From contig CM075770.1 of assembly GCA_037974665.1 (NCBI GenBank), positions 9,312,501 through 9,376,500 on the forward strand: DNA of 64,000 bases, given 5' to 3'. Both the position numbers and the translations under genes were made by a program. The notes under the pieces are model-generated. The model was given only the letters and a program-made list of their open reading frames with translations, searched no databases and was not told the DNA's origin. This stretch comes from Ehretia macrophylla. Taxonomy: Eukaryota; Streptophyta; Magnoliopsida; Boraginales; Ehretiaceae. Shown here in pieces: positions 44,472 through 54,858 of this stretch (the first letter of the stretch is position 1; each line of letters opens with the position of its first letter).

Positions 44472-47400
44472 ATGGGTGAGGACACGGTTCTGTGCGTTGA
44501 CCGCTTGATTACGCCTGAATTGCTGCAACCGTTGCAAGGGTCTGATGTGGCAGGGTCTTCTGGCCAGAGTTCTTGCTCTCACACAGTCGATCCAGCTACT
44601 TCAGTTATTGATATTCAGAAGGAAGTGGAACATAGTGAAGCTGGTGAGGATGAGCCACTACTTCAGACTGTGGAATGCCGAATTTGCCAGGAGGAGGACA
44701 GTGTTAAAAATTTGGAGGTCCCTTGTGGTTGTAGCGGTAGTCTGAAGGTACATGTATTGAGATGCCCTTATAGCAATGTTAAGGGTGTAGTCATCTTTTT
44801 GTGCTTGGCAAGAAATATTTGATATTGATATACATGAAGTATTAGCTATTGCTCATGATATCCTATAGCAGCATGTACAGCTATATTGAGCTTTAAATTC
44901 TACAGCTTTAGTTGGTACCTCCAGCTCCTGTATTAAGTAGAACAATAGCAACAGAAATGCTGAGAATATTTCTGTGTAAGAAACGTGACATTTCTGTTTT
45001 ATTAATAGATCCTGCTACCGTTAGCTGGTGTACAACTAAAATCTCTCCAAGGTGAAAGCACAAAATGGAGAGTTATGCCCTGACACTATGATAAGAAACA
45101 TAGGGTTCTATCTTAAAACCAATTGACATTTGGTGGATAGCCTAGGACCTTATATAATGGTCAATGGGGGGAAATTATATTCTCTAGCATTCTCCCTCAC
45201 GGTGTGACCTGGGATTGATTGAAGGGCTTAAGTACTCCGAGGACATTTGGAATAGCTGGAATAGCTGCAAATGAAAACACGTGGAGAAACAGTGAGAACA
45301 AGGCTAACGTGGTGAAACACGCACAGTGAGAAACATGAAACAAGAATGGGTTGCATATGGATGGGCTAAACTTGACTGATGTCTAGCTCTGGTACCTACC
45401 ATGATAAGAAGTAGCTCAACAACTTTGAATTTGGAATTGCTGTGTACGAAGGCTGCCATGTCGGAACACAAGCAGCATGGACAAGGCTGGCGTGGCAAAA
45501 CAGAGAAACAAACATGCTGCGCGTCAATCAAGAGCATCATGCAAGTGAATGATCTTGGAACTTATGAAATCTTCAATGTGGGATTTAACATATAGAATAT
45601 CTTCATGCTTGAGTACTTTTATTGTCCTATACAGTACCTTTCACTAGGTTTGTCTTATTTTATTTGTTTATATGATGATATCTGTCTTTTTATGCCATTA
45701 TTGAGGTACTGGTGAAGCATCAAACTTGTGTAATTCAGAATGTATGGCATTGCAATATTTACAAGGCAAGCCTGAGATCTTGTGGAATCTCAAAATAGGA
45801 TTGCACCTTTTTTAACTTAACATGCTTGTTTCATGCTACAATTTGCTTCTTCACTTCTATGCATACTTTTGTCTTTGTAAAGATTTTCTTGCAAAGTGTG
45901 TTATGGAAACTTTCTTCCTTATACGCCCTTTTCTTCTTTTTGAAAAATCCAGTTTGCTCATAGGAAATGTGTTCAACGATGGTGTAATGAAAAAGGCAAT
46001 ATAACTTGCGAGATCTGTCATCAGGTATGCTATCGCTTCTTGCTTTTCTGCATCGTAAACCTGGGCCTTTTCCTTCTTTTATGTAGTGGCATTGCATTAT
46101 ATTTATCCCCCAATCTCTAGATGCCCATTTTTCTTTTGGGTGTAGGGTTCTCATTCCCTTTTTCTCTTTCTGTATGTTTTGTGTGTGTGTGTGTGTTGGG
46201 AAGGGGGAGGGGGGGGGGGGGGGGGGGGGGGTGGCAGTGGGCAGTTGGGAAGCATGCAGAGAGATTTATTAGGTTAGAGTTCGTGTTTTGATGCTTGTTG
46301 TGGAATGTATATATCTTTTAGTCACTTAGAAAATTTCTTTGGAGGAATGTTGTGAGTCGACTTCAAGTTACAATGAACATGCAAACTTGACTTTACTGCT
46401 AGCATGTTCTTGAAATGATCTGTTGAAAGTGTCTGAGATTTTTTATTATTGATTACTTCAATTCTTCTTATATAGTTGATTGAGGAAGTAACAGCTAAAT
46501 GGTTTCCAATGTTAGCATATGCATTTTTGGCTCCTTAAATGTGTCATCATGCTGTAAACCATTTTTATATCACTGATGGCCGAGAGTTGCACTCACTTCG
46601 CTCTAGTCACATTCAACATTGATGAGTGTTTATAAGTAGCTAAATTTTTCACTTTGGTGTTTTACATGTGAATTATGCTCTTCTGCACCTTAATGCTTCT
46701 CAAAGCTGAAAACTAAAGCTCTTACTTTCCCACTTGTTAGTTGTATTTCTGATATAAGGAATGTGGTATTTAGTACATCTTGAACCCTGCATTTGGTCAG
46801 TTACTTTTTGTGAAATCTATATATATTGCTTCTGTTCCAAGAAATATTTTACTCAGTTTCTGCTTTACAGCTATGATTTGTTGACTACTGCCTTATATAA
46901 TCGATATTCTGACTTCTGCAATGAAATTTCTTTGATGTGCAGCCTTACCAACCAGGCTATACTGCTCCACCTCCTTGCCCTGAAGATGCCACCATTGATA
47001 TCAGGCATACTTAAATTCTTAGTCCCCCTTTGCTTATTCATATCTTGATATTGTTTGATTTGCTATATTTTTTTTTAAATATCTTTTCTGATGCTTGTAA
47101 CCGATCTATTCTGATCCTCTATAATTGAAAATGGAACCTCTAGCTGGAGTTGGATCATAGTTAGTATAGGTCGAATATGACAAGGAAAACAGGTTGTGTA
47201 TTCTGTTGTTGATGCAGAATAGATAGTTTAGCACTTTCCATCTATTGCTTTTTTGGTTGTGATGTCACTTTCATGATGCAATTTTTGAAGATAACTATAC
47301 TATAATATGAAATCCTTTTGGATAATGTTCCTTACTTTGCTTATTGAATACCTTACAAAGGAATAAAATTGATATGAATCATCTGAAGGGATGTGTTTGC

Positions 47401-50070
47401 ATAATTATGACTCTTTTGGCATGGGGCTTTGTAATTGCAGTGGGGCCTGGACAATTGCTGGTACTCCTCTTGATTTGCATGATCCTCGAGTTGTAGCCAT
47501 GGCTGCTGCAGAACGCCATCTTCTTGAGGCTGACTATGATGAGTATGCTGATACAAGTGCAAGCGGAGCTGCATTTTGTCGGTCTGCTGCTCTAATTGTA
47601 AGTTGTTGCACATCTTTTATATTTTGAAGTATTTGTATCACCTGCGTTATTAAATCTTTTATATTTAGAAGTATTTGTATCACCTGCATTGTTGAATCTC
47701 TTTGTACTTCATATATTTCATTATTTGCTCTTACGGGAAAAGGATGAGTCCTTTTGGACTATAGAAAGGAAATGATGCTTATTTCTAAATTTGTCTTTTC
47801 TTTCCTCTCTCTATTCAACTCTCTCATTTGCTTTTCGTAAAGTGTGGACATATCGTTTCCAAAATGTTTTGGTTCAATGAGGGCACTTGCACATTGTAGT
47901 CAGGGGTTTTACTACATTAATTAGCCAGGTTTATCTGTTTTCTTTTTCGTCTCCTCAAACTAGCGTTACATTGATAACCGGGAAAATTTCCCTTCATCTG
48001 CCTGTTAATGTCCTCTGCTTTGGGAGAAGTGGCATATACTCCAGTTAGACTATTAACTGTTCAGGCATATCTGGCCTTTTCTTTTAGAAGCAAAGGAAAA
48101 AGCCTATGAAAACCGAATGAGGGTTAAGGAGATCAGTGCTTAGCCTTTATAGATCTTAGAGGCCTCTTCCGCAATTGTTTATTTGAAGATTTATTATCCA
48201 AGCATAAAGAAGGATCACCTTTATGCAATCAGCATGATTCTAATTAGTACTCTTTTTAAGTTTATAATCTGTAAAATTCTCACTCACTTGAATTTTGCAC
48301 AATAGAGCTTCAACAACCAGTAATCGATTTTCTTTACCTCTATTATTTGCATCAGTAGTTGATTTTCTTTACTTTTACTATATGCACTTCCAGTTAAGCT
48401 CTTTACAATCCTGTGTCTACTTTCTGACTTAAACCTACACATCTTTGGATAAAAATGGCCTTTCTACATATTCATTTTACTGATGCTAAATCAATATATA
48501 ATCCTAAATGAATAAAAGCTGAAAAAACTGAATATGTCAATGCGAACTACAGATTAATATGGTCATATTTGTTTTTTTAATTTTTGATTTTTTTATGGAA
48601 GCTTGATATATCTTATGGAGTCTAATCTTTTGACCTAAAATAGTACACAGCTTCATGTACTGAAGCAAAATATACTAAAATATTGCAATGTATATTATTT
48701 CTGTGCTAATATTATGGTGTATAGGCATTATAAATTTTTAACCTATGCATTAGTTTTTGTTAAGGAAGCTGATTTTGCTACGACCTATACCTTTCTGTTT
48801 AATATAGTAGTCTATATTTTCATCCAAATACAAAAAGAAAATCATTCGTACGTCTGTCTTGCCATTATTTGGACCCTATGGAAGGAGAGGAATAGAAGAG
48901 CTTTCGAAGGGAAGGAGTTATTTATCTCTTTTTTGAAATATTATTGGCTTAATGATCTTCGCTTTTGGATTAGGGGCTCTTGTAAATTTGATATAGATAG
49001 CCTACAAGAATGTATAGATAGTTTATTTTTTGGGTTGCACCCCCTTGGTGCATATCAATAAAATTATTTACTTCTCAAAAAAAAAAAAAAATGTAGTAGT
49101 CTATAGCCAATTTACGCAAGGTTATGCATTTCATGATATTTTAATATTTTGAGCTATCAATTCTTTTCATTGCAGTTGATGGCTCTTCTACTACTGAGGC
49201 ATGCTCTGACAATTGGAAATGGTGATGGGGATGATGATGATGTATCTACTTTCTTCTCCGTAAGTAGTATTCTACAGAGTGGTTCTCTTGCTTTAATCTC
49301 AAACATGCATCGTACTATGTTTTGCAAGGGTATTCTACTGATTATGAGGTTGATGCTTGATAGCTTTTCTTGCTTCGTGCTGCTGGTTTTCTTCTTCCCT
49401 GTTACATCATGGCCTGGGCCATCAGCATACTGCAGCGCCGAAGGCAAAGACAGGTTAGAGGCTTTTCTCCTTTGTAAGCTTTTCGTTTTTCTGATCTTCA
49501 CCATGCCTTTGTTTTTGCTTGCAAGTGGACTAGTGTTGTTTACTGTCCCTTATGAACATGCATGTGTTTAGAGGCCAAAGGATCGTTATATCACGTGTAT
49601 AAAATCTTATCTTTTATGGAATCGATCCCCTTTGACCGATGCACAGAGAAAATATTTTGTTGCAAATGAACAAGATATTCAGAAATTGTCCACAAGGAGC
49701 TCTCATAATCATTATTAAATTATATTTATGAGGAGCTTGCAGCATGCATTTCCTCTCATTCTGTTCCTCTATCGCAATGCACATATGTTTTGGTGGATAC
49801 AAACTACTGGCTCTAGATCACACCTCTACTTCTCGGGTTCTGTATGTTTTATCGTCCCTTATTTGCTTATTTCTAATTTTCTTTTGGAATGATGTACAGG
49901 AAGCGGCAGCATTGGCAGCAACAGAAGTTGCTTACGTGCTGCAGGCAGCGCAGGAGGCAGCTCAGCAAAGGGGACTGCAAGTTGCAATAGCCCCAGTACC
50001 TGCACCAGCTACTGGGCCTGCAACAATGCAAGGACAGACACACGCTCCTCATCCAGAGCCAGTTCAATAA
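44472..50070 (+). CDS. RING-CH (RINGv/MARCH-like) membrane E3 ubiquitin ligase
   Basis: Seven exons: 44472-44747, 45953-46024, 46943-47004, 47441-47597, 49176-49259, 49364-49453 and 49900-50070; all phases fit, 303 aa. The C4HC3 RING-CH domain is split between exons 1 and 2 (Cys69, Cys72, Cys85, Cys87, His95, Cys98, Cys111, Cys114) and should bind two zincs and recruit an E2. Two hydrophobic segments follow (about 170-190 and 217-240, ending before QRRRQRQ), so it is probably membrane anchored, then an Ala/Gln-rich tail. Start at [12 protein letters not shown] follows the family pattern; an in-frame ATG at 44439 would add 11 residues. Intron 3 uses a GC donor (ATCAG|GCATAC); a GT alternative hits a stop. 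Strong similarity, as I recall it, to the Arabidopsis At5g62460 type. Confidence 0.92.
44748..45952 (+). other. Intron 1 of the RING-CH gene
   Basis: AT-rich intron splitting the RING-CH domain after SLK. Small open frames inside have no supporting features. Confidence 0.8.
46209..46231 (+). repeat. Poly(G) run in intron 2
   Basis: G23, following GTGTGTGTGTGTG and GGGGGA. It may form a G-quadruplex, or be a sequencing-length artefact. Confidence 0.9.
47598..49175 (+). other. Intron 4 of the RING-CH gene, carrying a LINE fragment
   Basis: AT-rich and 1578 bp, with the insertion at 48817-49093. No other gene seen. Confidence 0.8.
48817..49093 (+). mobile_element. 5'-truncated LINE insertion with 12-bp target duplication
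   Basis: TAGTAGTCTATA flanks it exactly at 48805-48816 and 49094-49105. The insert ends with an AATAAAA and a poly(A) tail (about 49079-49091). An open stretch encodes [18 protein letters not shown] and a following C-terminus, the typical tail of plant non-LTR retrotransposon ORF2 after the reverse transcriptase. Only about 260 bp of 3' end was copied. Same orientation as the host gene, inside intron 4. Confidence 0.88.
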
Positions 50071-53000
50071 TATATGCCTTTTATGGTACTCCATCAAAGC
50101 TTCTCTTATCTGCGCCTTCAAGCTTTCTGTTGTAATTATTCTACTAGTTGGCAAGCACATCAGACAAATGCTGTATTTTCCTTCAAGTTGTACATTATGC
50201 GCTCGATCATTTACTTGTTTCCATTTCATTATGTTCATACATCCGAAACCAGAGCAGAACAACTGCTGCTTGATTACTTGTTATAGCACTGTATTCCTGA
50301 GAACTTGTCTTGCATCATAGTTTGGATATCTTCTGATCTTGAATATGAATCTGATATGTTATGGTGCAGTTATATTAGTTGTATTCCTGAAATGTGTCAT
50401 AAGAGATCATCCGGGGGGAAATTTGATAGCCAACTAGCCAACGAGCCACATCCCGTTACTTGGTGGCTCGTAGGTTCAAGTTCCATAGCCGATGATCATG
50501 CTGTTAAACTTTACAAGCAATCTTTGAAATTGTTAATCTGATAGAGGAATTTGGAGTTTATCATATAGAGTTTATGCTGTTGATAGTGTGAGATACTGGA
50601 AACATAGTCTGCGTGGTGACCAACTATAAATCTATGATTGTTGAAATGAGACTCTGGATGAAACTATCCTAGACTCTGGATGAGCACTTACATGTCATGC
50701 TACTATTATGATAGGAATGGGTCTCTTAACGGTTATGAATTGTTAATACAATTATGATAAATTGGTGTGGTAATTCAGAACCTTGTTAGAGTGACAGTGG
50801 TCCGGATTAATGGGGCACTCAACTACTAGTCTAGTAGTTGTTTTTTTCTATTAGTTGCGTATGTTCCCCGTTAAACATTTTCTCTTTAGTGATCCGCTTC
50901 TATAAATGTCGCTTATAATATTATGATGTTATGATGCATATAAGATCGCCATTGGATGAAACTCTCTCTAGCTAGACTAGACCATTCTGTTTCATCCTTC
51001 CCTCAACATGGTTGGTCTATGTGTTGCTGTGCGGGGGTCCTAGAAATTGTTAAATCAACTGCTCCTCCAAAATGGTTGGTAGGTCGTTGTGGTTAGTACT
51101 TAGGATGAGGCAAGTAGTGTAACTATGTCCTATAAGGTCACTTTACCCGAATACTTTATTTACATGGAACTACCCTCGACTTGTTCCAACCCAATGATGG
51201 TAGGGGTGGGGGGCGGGGGGTGGGGGTGTGGTTTCAGGAGGGATATGTGCGTTGGGTAATGAATGAAAAAGAACATAGCCAGAGAAAGAATATACGGATG
51301 AATCTAAATCTAATTAAATACAAAAAAAGAAAAACATTGCTAAGCGAGAAAAAACATAAAGGATTATGATAGGAGGAAAGAGAAGCGAGCATGCTAAGCG
51401 AGAAAAAACATAAAGGATTATGATAGGAGGAAAGAGAAGCGAGCACGAGAATGCGTTCAAGTTGGGATAAACGATAAATGTAGTTTGTGAACTGAAAGTT
51501 TTGAGTTCAAGTCTCTCCCTTAATTGAAATAATTAATGTGTTGAGGTCTATTGTTGCACTATGAAATTTATAACTTTTAAGTAGATTTAATGTGGTTCGA
51601 TCTAAAATAAATTCATCGCTATCAAAAGAAAAGTAAATATGAGAAAGCTAGATATGTTGTTATCGCGAATGAATTTGCTCAAAACGTTATGATGTTATGA
51701 ATGACAAATTTAACGATTTTGAACTATCAATACAATTATAAAAAAATGATATGAACATTTTACAATTGTTGAATTTCGCTTGTATAACTTATGAGGGATC
51801 CGCACTCGTTATCTATTAGATATCAAATATGGAAAAAGAAAACATCGAGGCTGGGGCTGCCCAATCTATAAATGGTATAAAGAAAAGCATAAAGGAAATC
51901 CATTAAGCGCAAGAAACCAAGACTCTAATTTTAGGTGCATGGAGAGAAGAGCTTGGAATTCTAAAGCAAGCAAGCAAGGATAAAGCAACTAATTGGTGTG
52001 TTTTTGGAAGAGGTTTCTATTCCTCACATTGCCCAATGTCTCATCTTTATCTAGCTTTTCTTCAAACTGTTGCAATCTCGACTTTGGCTCTCTCATGCCT
52101 AAGCTTTTATCAAACAAAACACTATATTGTAATGCAAAATTGAATTCATTAAAGCATCATAGATAATATAAATATATATTCCCATATTTTGATGTCCTTT
52201 TGTGCTCAATTAAAGAGATCAAAGGGGTTGAAATATCTCCTAGAATGGTAAATGAGTAGTTTCGAGGGCTCCTTCTAAATTGCTGATGTGATAATATGCT
52301 AGGTCTCCCTACTTAGCATACAAGCATCAAGTCTCCCTACTTAGCTATCATATTCCTTGATGCCTGTCTTTCCTATATTGTCATTGTAGGTGATAGGGGC
52401 ATATCTAGAATTTTTACTTAGTGGGAATTATAACACATAATTCGACAACTATACAAATCTAATTTGTTTCAAAAAGGGGTAAATAATTTTCTAGACTAAG
52501 AAATCATGCATATCTAAAGAATTTTATAAGGTTAGTGCGGGGTGCAGCTCCCACTGACCGCAAAGTATACCCATTGTTGGTTATTGATCACTAAGTTGCC
52601 TATATCTTTAATTGAAATTAATTTATCAAATATTTCTATTAAGCTGGGTCAACAGAGACGGATTCAGTATTATAGTTCAGTGAAAAATAAAACGACTAAT
52701 TTCTTTTTTAATGAAGACAAATAAAATTTCAAATTAAATAATATATACACGTTAACCCCACTCATCTCTTAATAGATTCACCAATGTGGACCAATATTAT
52801 TCTTAGTTTACGACACAAAAGAGGCTCTAGACTAATAAGATGTAGTGAGTTGCCATATAAGAGTTTATCTTGACTGGATTGGTCACTGTTTGGTCCAAAA
52901 GTGTAAGGCAAATGATAGGGGATGTGGGGAACCAACATAAAAGATTCTTGGCTTCCCCAGATTTATGTTCCAAACTAACTTTTATTCAAACTTGTCAGAT

Positions 53001-53289
53001 GCTTCTAAACTTCTAAAACAGCCTTATGTTTGCTTCTCTGGCAGGCTTATGATTGAGGTGAATCTAAAACTTCTCTTTTTTATTTTTTTGTTTTTTATTT
53101 CTTTGATACAATAGAGGTTCAAATTGTGATTCGAATTTAAAATTTTTGATTACAACAGACCGCTATCCAACAATTCTACTAACCTTTTTGATGTATCTAA
53201 AACTTCCCTACATGTTTTTGGGACCCTCCTTCCTTTATGCCTTTAGTACTCTTGCAAATCCCATAAAGATGTTGACACAAGCTTATGTG
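50071..53289. other. Intergenic, no gene seen
   Basis: Begins with the 3' UTR of the RING-CH gene (probably to about 50400). There is a G-rich run at about 51205-51230 and a 54-bp tandem duplication at 51339-51446. No coding region supported. Confidence 0.6.
51339..51446. repeat. 54-bp tandem duplication, 2 copies
   Basis: GCTAAGCGAGAAAAAACATA ... GGATTATGATAGGAGGAAAG ... AGAAGCGAGCA repeats at 51339 and 51393, essentially perfect. Confidence 0.9.
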
Positions 53290-53296
53290 TATATAA
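53290..53296 (+). promoter_or_regulatory. Candidate TATA box of the CLE gene
   Basis: TATATAA about 120 bp upstream of the CLE start codon; spacing is plausible for a short leader. No experimental support. Confidence 0.4.
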
Positions 53297-53416
53297 CATT
53301 GAGGCTGAAGAAATAGATATTGCAGCATTGTAACCGAGACAAAGCACTTAATCTCTCATTATTGTAAAAACTAGAGATACCATATCCATACTTTTCTGTT
53401 CTTGTAGTGCAAATTC

Positions 53417-53701
53417 ATGGGCTGTTATCACTGTAGGGTGATCATCTTAGTTGTTTGTTTAGGACTTTTGTCTACTCAACCAGAGCAGGTTTCTGCTCTG
53501 AGCAGCATGGATCTTGCTCTCAGACGCGGAGGAGAACGCTCGTTGTCTGTCAGAAGTTCTCGGATTCTAAAGCCTGCCGTCTTCAATGACATGCATACTC
53601 AGCCGAATGTAGCACCCGCGCCTTCAGCAAGATTCGATCCCAATTTATCGAACAAAAGAAGAGTTCGGAGGGGTTCTGACCCTATTCACAACAGATGCTA
53701 A
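53417..53701 (+). CDS. CLE45: CLE signalling peptide precursor, CLE45 type
   Basis: Single exon, 94 aa. Residues 1-28 form a signal peptide (MGCYHCRV then the hydrophobic IILVVCLGLLS), followed by a variable domain. A CLE dodecapeptide lies at residues 81-92: RRVRRGSDPIHN, then RC at the C-terminus. From memory this dodecapeptide is identical to Arabidopsis CLE45. The secreted peptide is cut out by proteases and perceived by leucine-rich receptor kinases; CLE45 acts through BAM3 in root protophloem and SKM1/2 in pollen tubes. The Arg-rich variant lacks the Pro-Thr-Gly-Pro core of other CLEs, so hydroxyproline arabinosylation is unlikely. Single-exon structure fits the family. Confidence 0.93.
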   Translation: MGCYHCRVIILVVCLGLLSTQPEQVSALSSMDLALRRGGERSLSVRSSRILKPAVFNDMHTQPNVAPAPSARFDPNLSNKRRVRRGSDPIHNRC

Positions 53702-54858
53702 TGCTGTAATGCATCTTCAAATGAGGCCACAAGAGGTTTACAAACAGATGAAAGTGGCTGCTGCCTTTTCAGCTGTCATTGATCCAGAAACTAAAATATG
53801 GTGAGAGATTTCTGCTTCATTAGACTACTGTGGAGTTTTGTAATGCAACTTCTTGAGTCCAAGCTTTTCTCAAACTGTGTTGGAGATGGTGTGGAAAACT
53901 TCCAGGCAAGCTAGTAACACCTTCATATTGTATAATATCGTCACTAGCATCAATATTGTCACAATAACATAGATTCTAATCTTAGTTGAATACTTCAGGA
54001 TGATGCTTTTTTCTCAGACACACACACACACACACACACACACACTGTTTCCTCTTTTCCTTTCCTTTCCTTTTTTTTTTTTCTATTTTTTTTTTTTTTC
54101 CCTCTCCTGTTGTTTACATTCCTTTGGAGATGAAATGATGTCTCCTAGCATCAGAAATCCTATCCTTGAGTGCTGAATGTACCTTCCTATCTTTTCTGAG
54201 TTTTGTTTCTGCAATATATACAAGTCAAATGGCAAATTATTACTTGACATATAATCTTATTATCTGGATCTCTGTGTCTTACTCTGTGTATGTTTCGCAT
54301 ACACTTGAATGAGATTTCGCGTGTATGAAATCAACAGAGGACATATAATTGTTACTTGACGTATAATGTATGAAACCAACAGATGACATATAATGTTCAT
54401 AAGCTAGTAACACCAGATAGTGATATGGTGCATTTACACTGCTGAATGCATACAAATATCCTTAACATACTTTCAAATTTATGTATCCAAGATATATATT
54501 GATATCAGAGCAAGATCCATTGTCCCTGTAGGGTGAATTGTTCCCAATATTGAAAGATAAGGAGCTCAAAGCACATGCAGTTTTCAGCATAAAAATCCTT
54601 TTCCTGGTTTTCCATTAGGTTCCAGATACATGGCTACGTAAAGAATGGTGCGACCTAATGTCTAATACGAATGACAACACTGTGTGTAGCTCAAACTGAG
54701 AAATTTACAGCAAGTTGAATAAAGGGTAACTATGATGAAGTACAAAGATCTTTGCATGAAAAAAAGATCTAATTTTCTCAAAAAAGTGCAGCCTAACCAT
54801 GTTTTCGTCGTGCTGCATAATGCTGTTGAGGAAGTGTTCTAAGCTTCCAAGAAGGTGA
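53702..54858. other. Between CLE and GT47 genes
   Basis: Contains the CLE 3' UTR, a (CA)n run at about 54019-54046 followed by T/C-rich tracts, and the GT47 3' UTR. Tail-to-tail gene arrangement. No gene seen. Confidence 0.65.
54019..54046. repeat. (CA)n microsatellite
   Basis: About 14 CA units, followed by pyrimidine-rich DNA. Confidence 0.9.

Noticed and set aside
46209..46231. Poly(G) run as a regulatory G-quadruplex
   Set aside because: Homopolymer length is unreliable in sequencing, and it follows a GT microsatellite; kept only as a simple repeat.
49149..49571. 140-codon plus-strand frame
   Set aside because: It reads through exon 5, intron 5 and exon 6 of the RING-CH gene in mixed frames; the spliced model explains the coding parts.
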